Origin: Streptomyces venezuelae
GTDB lineage: Bacteria > Actinomycetota > Actinomycetes > Streptomycetales > Streptomycetaceae
Assembly: GCF_008642335.1 (NCBI RefSeq)
Contig: NZ_CP029191.1
Span: forward strand, 2,356,001-2,420,000
Length of the DNA stretch: 64,000 nucleotides
Reading direction: 5' to 3'
Both the position numbers and the translations under genes were made by a program. Shown one piece after another: positions 17,359-24,397 of this stretch (the stretch's first letter is position 1; every line of letters begins with the position of its first letter). The notes under the pieces were generated by a model, which ran no database searches, was not told the origin of the DNA, and saw only the letters and a program-made list of their open reading frames with translations.

Positions 17359-17478
17359 CGGACCACCCAGCGACGCAGGCCAAGGCGAGCCACTCGGCGA
17401 CGCAGGCCAAGGCGGACCACTCAGCGGCGCAAGCCAAGACGGACTACTCAGCAGCGCAGGCCAAGGTGGACTACTCAG
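17359..17478. repeat. 27-bp imperfect tandem repeat, about 4.4 copies
   Basis: The unit GAC/GCCACTCAGCGACGCAGG-CCAAGGCG is repeated with small differences (for example CAGCGACGCAGGCCAAGGCG, CGGCGACGCAGGCCAAGGCG, CAGCGGCGCAAGCCAAGACG, CAGCAGCGCAGGCCAAGGTG) at 27-base spacing. The last unit runs straight into the dispersed repeat. Because 27 is a multiple of three, the array would translate to a nine-residue repeat (such as ADHSAAQAK), but no ribosome site or start serves it. I treat it as non-coding. Confidence 0.85.
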
Positions 17479-17516
17479 GGGCGCGGGGAACTGCGCGACC
17501 AGCCACGACGGACCCG
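17478..17516 (+). repeat. Dispersed Streptomyces repeat, inverted relative to the copies at 15.4-15.5 kb
   Basis: AGGGGCGCGGGGAACTGCGC followed by GACCAGCCACGACGGACCCG matches the reverse complement of both upstream copies with only a few substitutions over about 43 bases. The eda-KDG kinase operon is thus bracketed by inverted copies. Confidence 0.85.
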
Positions 17517-17540
17517 CAGCCGCACCCCCGGCTCACCGCC

Positions 17541-17783
17541 TCAGCCGCAGCACCCGCCCCCACAGCACCCGCCCCCGCCCCCGCCCGCCGCAGGCGAGGA
17601 CGAGGAGGACGAGGAGGACGAGGAGGACGCCGACGCCGAGCCACCCACCGCCACCGTGGACAGAAGCTTCACCGTGTCCTCGTGCCCCGCAGGGCAGGAC
17701 GCCGGCGCCCCCGACTCCGCCATCGGGCGCGACAGCTCGAACGTGTCACCACAGGACCGGCACCGGTATTCGTAACGAGGCAT
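17541..17783 (-). CDS. FmdB-type zinc-ribbon protein with Cys-rich tail
   Basis: This is an 80-residue protein. Residues 1-42 are an FmdB/CxxC zinc ribbon (YEYRCRSCGDTFEL ... ASCPAGHEDTVKLL, with the second knuckle C-x-x-G-H). The rest is a low-complexity tail: a run of about twelve serines, AAGGGGGG and a final CCGGGCCG. The terminal cysteine pairs could bind metal. Function of the family is unknown, though it is often described as a putative regulatory protein. Its start lies only nine bases after the stop of the HAD gene of the Ter operon, so it may be the last gene of that transcript. Confidence 0.85.
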   Translation of the reverse strand: MPRYEYRCRSCGDTFELSRPMAESGAPASCPAGHEDTVKLLSTVAVGGSASASSSSSSSSSSSPAAGGGGGGCCGGGCCG

Positions 17784-17792
17784 GGGCCCAGG

Positions 17793-18608
17793 CTACTGGG
17801 ACCCCACCGCCGAGAGGAACGCCCCGGCGATCTTCTCCCCCGCCGCGATCCCCCGCTCCGTGAGCACCGTGAGGCCCGCCGCCGAGAACCCCGTGTCCGC
17901 GAGCTCCCCGTGCCCCGGCCGCCAGGAGCGGTCCGCCGCGAGGAGCAGGTCCGCGTCGAGGAGCGAGTCGCCCGCGGCGAGGATCTCCTCGGCCCCGGCC
18001 CGCCGCGCGACCTCCCGCACGGCCGCGCTCTTGGTGAGCGGCTTCGGTACGGCGTACAGCTTGCGGCCCTGGAGCGAGACCGTCCAGCCGCGCTCCTCCG
18101 CCCAGATGGCGAGCTCCTTGACCCACTCCTCGGGCAGCAGCGCCCGCTCGACGACGAGGTACGCGAAAAGGTCCTCCGCGACGCGTTCCTTGAGGAGCCA
18201 CGCGGGGTCGGCGGTGCGCACGAGATGGGCGCGGACCTCGTCGAGCGTCGCGCACTCCGCGGCGAGGCGGCGCGCGACCACCGCCTGCCAGTCGGGGTCG
18301 GAGACGCCGTCGACGAGCAGGTGCCCGCCGTTGGCGCAGACCGCGAACTCCGGTGCGGGGCCGGGGAGATGGATGCGCCCGTACTGTGCGCGCGTACGCG
18401 TCGTGGTCGGCACGAAGACGGCCGTGCGGGCCAGCTCGTCGAGGAGCCCGGCGGCGGTCTCGGTGACGTACGACAGCGGCTTGCCCTCGTACACCTCGAC
18501 GCAGAGGAGCCGCGGCGCCTGTGCGTCCGGCATGCTCAGGCCGAGCGCGGCCGTGGAGTAGATGAGGGTGCGGTCGAGGTCGCTGGCGACGATTCTGGTG
18601 ACGGTCAT
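17793..18608 (-). CDS. HAD-superfamily phosphatase of the Ter operon
   Basis: The product is 271 residues. The nucleophile motif IVASDLDRTLIYS (Asp10, Asp12) and late motif IV (ILAAGDSLLDADLLLAAD) define a HAD phosphatase. VPTTTRTRAQYGRI is motif II, and LTKSAAVREV supplies the motif III lysine in the C2-cap style of Cof-type or sucrose-phosphatase-like enzymes. Its ATG overlaps the stop of the upstream 849-residue gene (ATGA), so it is translationally coupled. In Ter-associated operons an enzyme of this type is proposed to dephosphorylate a nucleotide-like intermediate. The general function is well supported; the substrate is inferred. Confidence 0.9.
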   Translation of the reverse strand: MTVTRIVASDLDRTLIYSTAALGLSMPDAQAPRLLCVEVYEGKPLSYVTETAAGLLDELARTAVFVPTTTRTRAQYGRIHLPGPAPEFAVCANGGHLLVDGVSDPDWQAVVARRLAAECATLDEVRAHLVRTADPAWLLKERVAEDLFAYLVVERALLPEEWVKELAIWAEERGWTVSLQGRKLYAVPKPLTKSAAVREVARRAGAEEILAAGDSLLDADLLLAADRSWRPGHGELADTGFSAAGLTVLTERGIAAGEKIAGAFLSAVGSQ

Positions 18609-21154
18609 CGGGACGCCACCGCCCTGCCGTCCGCGCCCGTCGCGCCGCGCGTGTACTGCGGGTGGATCAACCCGACGCAGGTGTACGGGAGTTCGTCGAC
18701 CTCTTCCACCGGCACGCCCCGCTGCTCGGCGAGCAGGCGTACGTGGTCGAGGTCAGCGCCCGCGCCCTTGCGGGCCAGGATCTTCCAGGGGACGCGGCGC
18801 AGCAGCACGCGCGTCGTCTCGCCGACGCCCGGCTTGACGAGGTTCACGTCGTGGATGCCGTACTCCTCGCTGATCCGCTCGACGGCGGCCCAGCCCTCCC
18901 AGGTCGGCGCGCGGTCGGCCGAGAGCAGTTCCTTGACGCGTACGTCCACCGCGTCGGTGACCCCGTCGAAGCGCGCGGCGACCGCGTCGACGAAGTGCCC
19001 GGACACGTCGGCGTCGGCGAGCTCGCGGTAGAACTTGCCGCCGTGGAAGTCATCGGGGCCGACCAGGTCGGCGCGCAGGACGGTGCGTGAGATCAGCCCC
19101 GACACCGTGGAGTTGAGGCAGGCGGAGGGGATGAGGAAGTCCTCGCGGGTGCCGTAGGTGCGCACACACGAGCCGGGGTCGGCGAGCACGGCGATCTCGG
19201 GGTTGAAGCCGGTGGGGCCGCCCTCTTCCTCGAACTCCCTGATCGCATCCGCCAGTTCGCGGGTGATCGCGCCCTTGCCGGTCCAGCCGTCGACGAAGAC
19301 GACGTCGGCCGGATCGTGGTGGGCGGCGAGCCAGCGCAGCGCGTTGGCGTCGATGCCGCGGCCGCGGACGATCGACACGGCGTAGTGCGGCAGGTCGAGA
19401 CCGTGCCGGTGCGCGGCCCAGCGGCGCATCAGGACGCCGACGGGCGTGCCCGCGCGGGCCAGGGAGACCAGGACCGGGCGCGGGGACCGCTCCGCGAGCA
19501 CGGTCTCGGTGACGGTTCCGACGGCCTGTGCGATGCGGGCGGCGGAGGTGTCGAGCGCGGCGCGGAACAGCTCCTGGTAGCGCTCGCTCGGCTGGTACTC
19601 GACGGGCAGCGACTCGGCGTAGTGCGCGCCACCGCTCTGTATCGCCTCCTCGCGTTCCTCCGTGGGCGCTTCGAGCGTCACGTCCGAGAGGTCCTGGAGC
19701 AGCCAGCCGACGTCTTCGGACGCGTACGAGGAGAAGGCGGGGCCACGGAGTGGCTCGGGAAGCATGCGGGACCTTTCAGGAACGTGCTCAGGGACGTACT
19801 CGGGCACGTACGACGGGATCACGGCCAGCAGGACGTGTCCGGTGTGCGCGGAGAGCTGGGCCAACAGCCCGTCCGGGGCGTGCAGTTCGGGCATGTCGGC
19901 GACCGAGTCCACGACCGCGACGATCGCGTCGAAGCCGGCACCCGCGACGTTGTAGGCGTACCGCGTGCCGGGCCCGTCGGCGGGCTCGTCGTGCGCGGGG
20001 AAGGCGAGGCGGGTGCGGATCGCGTAGCCGGGGTCGTCCACGGCGAGGACGGGCGACCGGGTCGTGGTGGAGAACCGCACCTCCGCGTCCGTACGCCGTT
20101 CCAGCTCGACGCCGAGCGCCAGCGGGGCGTACATCAGCTCTTCGAAGCCGAGGACGAGCACGCGGCGCGCGTCGGCGGGCAGCTCACGGGCGATCCGGTC
20201 CGCCATGCCGGGCAGCGCCGCGTCGAGGGCCGCGCGGTGCGCCGGCGTGAAGCCGTGCCGCCCGCCGTCGGGGACGCCCGCGGGCCAGTCGAGCTCGACG
20301 CGGTTGACGTGACCGCTCGGACCACGCTCCCCCCGGGGCTGCGGGACGGGCAGAGCGGCGGCGCCCTCCGGATCGTTCCCGGACCCGCCCTCGTACTCGG
20401 CGACCAGCGCCTGCCCCTTCTCCAGGACGCCGTCGGGCAGCCGGACCGTGCCGGACGCGGCCGCGACGAGGTCGACGTGCGCGCCGATCTCGCGGGCGAA
20501 GCCGTCGAGCCGCCCCTGGTCCTCGGGCGAGCGCATGTCGACGAGCGCCACGATGACGTACCGCTCGCGCGGGAAGCGCTCGTGGAGGGCGCGCACCGTG
20601 TTCAGGACGGTGTTGCCGGTCGAGAACTCGTCGTCGACGAGGACGAGTGGGCCGTCCCCGGCGAGCAGCCGGGGGTCCTCGGGCAGCAGCAGGTGGGATG
20701 TGGCGTGCGAGTGGGACTCCTCGAAGCCGCCCGCGCGCTGGACGCCCTCGACGGGGCGCCGGGTGGAGTGCAGGTAGGGGGCGAGGGCGACGCCGTCGGC
20801 GACGGCGTGGCCGAGGCCCGTCGCCGTCTCCGCGTAGCCGAGGACGACGGCGCGTCCGGCCTCCTCGTCGCCGAGCAGGTTCCGCACCCGGACGCCGAGG
20901 TCGTGCCCGGCCGCGTACACGACCGACGGGAGCTGCGGGACGTGCTTGCCCAGGACGTTGGAGACCAGGAGGTGGGCCCGCTTGGGGTTGCGGCGCAGGG
21001 CGAGGCCGAGCATGCCGCGCAGCGCGTCGTCGCCGTCGAGGCCGACGCCGAGCCGCTCGGCGACCCAGCTCCCCGACCACACCGGCGCTTGCGGCGCCAC
21101 GTTCTCGCTGTCGTTCTCGTGCTGCGATATGTGCGTCATGTTCCTCTTGTTCAT
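18605..21154 (-). CDS. Four-domain fusion: PRTase - TRSP - PRTase (StiP-like) - PELOTA
   Basis: This unusually long 849-residue protein combines modules known from Ter-associated biosynthetic operons. Residues about 25-220 form an orotate-PRTase-like domain with PRPP loop VLVDDEFSTGNT (171-182). Residues about 290-450 form a TRSP domain, including LGFEELMYAPLALG and the name-giving TTTRSPV (TRSP at 365-368). Residues about 470-740 form a second, StiP-type PRTase domain (FSSYASEDVGWLLQDLS, VSLARAGTPVGVLMRR, loop VFVDGWTGKGAI at 619-630, PSACLNSTVSGLISRTV). Residues about 770-835 resemble the PELOTA RNA-binding fold (VNLVKPGVGETTRVLLRRVP). It probably forms glycosidic bonds from PRPP. The first ATG overlaps the upstream stop by one base; ATG at 21139 with GAGG nearby is an alternative start. 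Confidence 0.9.
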   Translation of the reverse strand: MNKRNMTHISQHENDSENVAPQAPVWSGSWVAERLGVGLDGDDALRGMLGLALRRNPKRAHLLVSNVLGKHVPQLPSVVYAAGHDLGVRVRNLLGDEEAGRAVVLGYAETATGLGHAVADGVALAPYLHSTRRPVEGVQRAGGFEESHSHATSHLLLPEDPRLLAGDGPLVLVDDEFSTGNTVLNTVRALHERFPRERYVIVALVDMRSPEDQGRLDGFAREIGAHVDLVAAASGTVRLPDGVLEKGQALVAEYEGGSGNDPEGAAALPVPQPRGERGPSGHVNRVELDWPAGVPDGGRHGFTPAHRAALDAALPGMADRIARELPADARRVLVLGFEELMYAPLALGVELERRTDAEVRFSTTTRSPVLAVDDPGYAIRTRLAFPAHDEPADGPGTRYAYNVAGAGFDAIVAVVDSVADMPELHAPDGLLAQLSAHTGHVLLAVIPSYVPEYVPEHVPERSRMLPEPLRGPAFSSYASEDVGWLLQDLSDVTLEAPTEEREEAIQSGGAHYAESLPVEYQPSERYQELFRAALDTSAARIAQAVGTVTETVLAERSPRPVLVSLARAGTPVGVLMRRWAAHRHGLDLPHYAVSIVRGRGIDANALRWLAAHHDPADVVFVDGWTGKGAITRELADAIREFEEEGGPTGFNPEIAVLADPGSCVRTYGTREDFLIPSACLNSTVSGLISRTVLRADLVGPDDFHGGKFYRELADADVSGHFVDAVAARFDGVTDAVDVRVKELLSADRAPTWEGWAAVERISEEYGIHDVNLVKPGVGETTRVLLRRVPWKILARKGAGADLDHVRLLAEQRGVPVEEVDELPYTCVGLIHPQYTRGATGADGRAVASR

Positions 21155-22356
21155 CAGCCGGGCAGCCCCGCCGCCAGCAGTTCCACGAAGCCGACGTCCT
21201 GCCTGGCGACGCCGAAGACCTCGGCGCGGCGCAGGGTCCGCTCGGCCCAGGCGCGGTGCGGCTTCACCTCGTTCATCTTGTTCGTGTACGAGGAGCGCAG
21301 GACCCCGCCGCCGTCCCGCTCGGGGCGCAGGATGTCCTCGGCGTCGCTGAACTCCTCGTGGCTGACCACGGAGAGCGCGTGCACGGGCAGTACGTGCGAG
21401 GGGTGGATGCAGGTCTTGCCGAGCAGGCCGTTGGCGCGGTCGAGCTCGATCTCGCGGAGCAGTCCGTCCATGTCGTGCTCGATGAGGGCCTGGCGGAGCG
21501 CGTCGGCGCGGCTCTCCAGGAAGGGGCTGCGGCGCAGCTGCGGCTTGAACATCCGCTCCTGCACGCGGAAGTACTCCCAGACCGGTCCGGTGACGGTGAA
21601 GCCGGTGCCGTCGGCCCTGCCGAGGACGTTGACGACGTCGGCGATGACGGAGGCGACGATCTGCACGTCGTACGCGGTCATGTCCGGCGGCCTGCGCAGT
21701 CCGTACGCGGAGCAGAAGTCGGTGACGCCGAGGCGCAGCGCGAGGATCCGGTCGCGGTACTTGTCGACGGTGCGGGCTATGCCGGAGAGGGTCTCGGCGC
21801 GGCTCTCCAGGTGCAGCAGCTCGGGCGACTCCAGGACGGGCATGGCGAAGAGCCGTCGCGCCGGTCCGTCGGAGCCGTCAGGACCGCCGGATCCCGCCGG
21901 AAGCTCCGCCTCCGCGGCCACGAGCGCCTCCAGGAACGGAACGCCACGCTCCTCGGTGAACTTGGGCAGCACGAATCCGGACAGCAGCCGGACGCTCGGG
22001 CCGAGCCTGCGGACCAGGTCGGGTATCTGCTCGGCGGCGCGGACCCTGATGAAGAGCAGGGGCGGTTCGACGCCCCGCTCCGCCAGGTCGGCGAACTGCC
22101 GGACCAGGTTCTCCTCGGCGCCGGCGACCTCGCCGTCGTCGATGGAGTCCTCCAGGCAGACCACCATGGAGACCACGCCGCGCGCGGCCTGCTTCAGGAT
22201 GTCCTCGGCGAGCCGGGGGCGGGTGGCCGGGCTGTAGAGCGTGGCACCCAGGGCGGGCGCGAGCAGGTGGGGCGGGGAGTCCGCGGTGAAGGCACACGGC
22301 TCCCGGTGGAAGAGGCGGTGCCGCACCTCTGGGGCGATATGCCCGAAATGACGCAT
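21154..22356 (-). CDS. HpcH/HpaI (CitE-like) TIM-barrel C-C lyase of the Ter operon
   Basis: The 400-residue protein resembles citrate-lyase beta subunit and HpcH/HpaI aldolases but belongs to the Ter-linked C-C bond lyase branch. Landmarks are LGATLYSPATRP at strand 1, SMVVCLEDSIDDGEV with the metal-binding Glu-Asp, FIRVRAAEQI, FVLPKF, FAMPVLESPEL with a metal-site Glu, ILALRLGVTDFCSAYGLRR, and the end block GKTCIHPSHVLPVHALSVV. It is the first gene of a three- or four-gene operon and starts six bases after AGGGA. It would make or break a carbon-carbon bond in the proposed nucleoside-like metabolite pathway. The exact substrate is unknown. Confidence 0.9.
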   Translation of the reverse strand: MRHFGHIAPEVRHRLFHREPCAFTADSPPHLLAPALGATLYSPATRPRLAEDILKQAARGVVSMVVCLEDSIDDGEVAGAEENLVRQFADLAERGVEPPLLFIRVRAAEQIPDLVRRLGPSVRLLSGFVLPKFTEERGVPFLEALVAAEAELPAGSGGPDGSDGPARRLFAMPVLESPELLHLESRAETLSGIARTVDKYRDRILALRLGVTDFCSAYGLRRPPDMTAYDVQIVASVIADVVNVLGRADGTGFTVTGPVWEYFRVQERMFKPQLRRSPFLESRADALRQALIEHDMDGLLREIELDRANGLLGKTCIHPSHVLPVHALSVVSHEEFSDAEDILRPERDGGGVLRSSYTNKMNEVKPHRAWAERTLRRAEVFGVARQDVGFVELLAAGLPG

Positions 22357-22602
22357 GTGATTCCCTGCTATCGCCTGTTTCGTCGACGTGGGCCGTTCTG
22401 ATGTGGCCGGTAATAGTACGTAGAGACGGGTGCCGGGGGTTCCCTCCGGGCATGAACTTCAGGTAACCCGGCCATGTCACACATGCTCACCACACAACCG
22501 TCGCACGCTCGCACCACCCGCAGGTCAGGAGCATGGTGACGCGGCCGGGACCTTGGGCCCCCCGCGTTGTCCCACCTCTGCGGGGGAAGGCAGGATGACC
22601 AC
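22357..22602. promoter_or_regulatory. Divergent promoter region of the Ter operon and the proline-tailed terD-like gene
   Basis: These 246 non-coding bases separate two divergent transcription units, so both promoters must lie here. The stretch around 22405-22420 (CCGGTAATAGTACGTAGAG) is less GC-rich than its surroundings. I see no convincing -10/-35 pair or long palindrome that would name a regulator. Confidence 0.5.
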
Positions 22603-23454
22603 ATGACGCACGCGATGTTGAAGGGGTCGAACGTCCCTCTCGAAGCCTCGGCCGTCCGCGCCGTGCTGCGCTGGACCCCCGGACAGGGCGTCCCCGACGT
22701 CGACGCGTCGGCGCTGCTGCTCGGCGGCGACGGCCGGGTGCGCTCGGACGAGGACTTCGTCTTCTACAACCAGCCGCGCCACCCGGCGGGCAAGGTCTGG
22801 CGGCTCGGCAAGAAGCGGACCGCCGAGGGCCTGACGGACACGATCCAGACGGACCTGGCGGGCATGGACCCGGCCGTGAGCCGCGTGCTCCTCGCCGCGT
22901 CGGCGGAGGGCATCGCCTTCGAGCACGTCCCCGCGCTGCGGATCCTGCTGTACGACGCCACCGTCCCCGACGGCGAGCCGCTCGCCCACTTCGACATCAC
23001 CCCGCAGACCGGCGAGGAGACCGCGCTGATCTGCGGCGAGCTCTACCGCCGCGGTGAGGGCTGGAAGTTCCGCGCGCTCGGCGAGGGGTACTCCAACGGC
23101 CTGGAGGGCCTCGCCTCGGACTTCGGCATCTCCGTGGACGACTCGGACTCCGCGGCCCCGGAGCCACCGCCCTCCACCTCCTTCCCGCTGCCGCCCCAGC
23201 AGCCCATGCCGCAGCACCAGCCCGCCCCGCAGTCGCCGCCGCAGCCCTCGTACGGCTATCCGCCCGAGCCGCCCCGGCACCCGGCGCCCCAGCCCTCCTA
23301 CGGCTATCCGCCGGCCGCGCCCACCCAGCCGACCCCGATCGTGCAGCCGGCCCCGGTCGCCCAGCCGTCGTACGGCTATCCGCAGCCGGTGACCCCGATG
23401 CCGGACCCGAACTTCCGGCTGCCTCCGCAGGGGCCGCAGTTCCTGTCCCGCTGA
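22603..23454 (+). CDS. TerD-family protein with proline-rich tail and altered calcium loop
   Basis: The product is 283 residues. Residues 1-180 are a TerD beta-sandwich (MLKGSNVPLEASAVRAVLRW, DVDASALLLGGDGRV, DEDFVFYNQP, GELYRRGEGWKFRALGEGYSNGLEGLASDFGISV). Classic TerD proteins carry an acidic Ca2+ loop like TGEGDGDDE, present in both paralogues at 25.6-26.9 kb. Here the corresponding stretch reads GKKRTAEGLTDT, so calcium binding is probably changed or lost. Residues 190-283 are disordered and proline/glutamine rich, with three QPSYGYP repeats that may bind partners. Its ATG follows AGGATG. It is divergent from the Ter metabolite operon. Confidence 0.9.
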   Translation: MTHAMLKGSNVPLEASAVRAVLRWTPGQGVPDVDASALLLGGDGRVRSDEDFVFYNQPRHPAGKVWRLGKKRTAEGLTDTIQTDLAGMDPAVSRVLLAASAEGIAFEHVPALRILLYDATVPDGEPLAHFDITPQTGEETALICGELYRRGEGWKFRALGEGYSNGLEGLASDFGISVDDSDSAAPEPPPSTSFPLPPQQPMPQHQPAPQSPPQPSYGYPPEPPRHPAPQPSYGYPPAAPTQPTPIVQPAPVAQPSYGYPQPVTPMPDPNFRLPPQGPQFLSR

Positions 23455-23479
23455 GCCCGGCGACGGGGCCCGCACGGGG

Positions 23480-24217
23480 TCAGCCGACCTTGCTCTTGTA
23501 GCCGCGGCCCCACTGGAGCCCCCAGCCGTACAGCCGGTCGAGCTCGGCCTGGAAGCCGTAGACGAACTTGACCTCGCGGCGCACGATCAGCTCGTCCTTG
23601 ACGTTCTCGATGGAGACGACCGCGCACGAGCGGGCCTGCGGCTGCCGTTCGTCCAGGTCGATCTCGATCCGGGGGCCGTTGCTGGGGTAGAGCGTCACCT
23701 TCGCGTGGGTGCGGTCGAAGGCAGGCGTCTGGTCGTAGATGTAGACGAAGATCAGCAGCCGCTTGATCGACTCGCGGTGGTCGAGGTTCACGTACAGCGT
23801 CTCGCCCGAGCCCGACCCGAACCGGTCGTCGCCGCTGCCCTTCACATACGGCGGGGAGTTGAGGCTGCCGAAGAAGTTGCCCAGCGGCTGCACCACGCCC
23901 TTGTCGCCGTCGGCCAGCTCGTAGAGGCAGCCCAGGTCGAGGTCGACGTTGACCATGCTCTGCGTGTGCGCCTGGACCGGCTCGGGCCGGAACAGCTGGA
24001 AGGGGTGCCGCAGCAGCCCGCCGCCGCGCGGCTTGCCGATCAGATCGGACGTCCGCATCTGCCAGGACAGGTTGACGCGGAGGTTGCCCGTGGCCGCGCC
24101 CTGCTTGGAGAGCGAGACCGTCGGGTGCCGCTTGGTCAGTTCGATGGAGTTGGTGGCGGCGCTGCCCGATTCATAGTCCGTCGAACGCCCACGCCACAGA
24201 CCGTCCCAGAAGGACAT
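23480..24217 (-). CDS. TerA/TerD-related tellurium-resistance protein
   Basis: This 245-residue cytoplasmic protein is related to TerA and the TerD fold. Diagnostic segments are VNVDLDLGCLYELADGDKGVVQPLG, the calcium-loop-like YVKGSGDDRFGSGSGETLYVNL, KRLLIFVYIYDQTPAFDRTHAKVTLYP and the C-terminal YGFQAELDRLYGWGLQWGRGYKSKVG. An N-terminal SIELTKRHPTVSLSKQGAATG strand copies the TerD opening (VSLSKG). It should be part of the Ter membrane-associated metal-sensing complex. It ends 25 bases from the convergent proline-tailed TerD gene. Confidence in TerD-superfamily membership is high; the exact subfamily is less sure. Confidence 0.85.
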   Translation of the reverse strand: MSFWDGLWRGRSTDYESGSAATNSIELTKRHPTVSLSKQGAATGNLRVNLSWQMRTSDLIGKPRGGGLLRHPFQLFRPEPVQAHTQSMVNVDLDLGCLYELADGDKGVVQPLGNFFGSLNSPPYVKGSGDDRFGSGSGETLYVNLDHRESIKRLLIFVYIYDQTPAFDRTHAKVTLYPSNGPRIEIDLDERQPQARSCAVVSIENVKDELIVRREVKFVYGFQAELDRLYGWGLQWGRGYKSKVG

Positions 24218-24279
24218 TCCGCCCCCAAGTGCCCTTGTTCCCCTACTGATACCGACACGAATACCGACACGAATACCGA

Positions 24280-24318
24280 CGGGGCGGCCATGAGGACATC
24301 TCCTCGACGGCCGCCCCG
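24280..24318 (-). terminator. Two-part hairpin terminator after the terC-like gene, with a 12-bp triplet repeat beside it
   Basis: GGGGCGGCC pairs with GGCCGCCCC, and the inner arms GAGGA and TCCTC pair as well. It lies 80 bases beyond the stop of the TerC-like gene. Next to it, at 24248-24281, ATACCGACACGA is repeated in tandem almost three times. Confidence 0.75.
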
Positions 24319-24397
24319 CACAGAGCGTTCCTCACCCCGGCCGCCGTCACACTCCGGGAACCGGAATCGGACAGCTCGGTGAGGGAATCGGTCAGTC

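Noticed and set aside
17359..17516. CRISPR-like array.
   Set aside because: The 27-bp units are directly adjacent with no unique spacers, and there are no cas genes in the window.
19316..22237. A plus-strand open frame of about 970 codons opposite the Ter fusion and lyase genes.
   Set aside because: The opposite strand encodes recognisable domains throughout. The plus-strand peptide has no family features and is a high-GC shadow.
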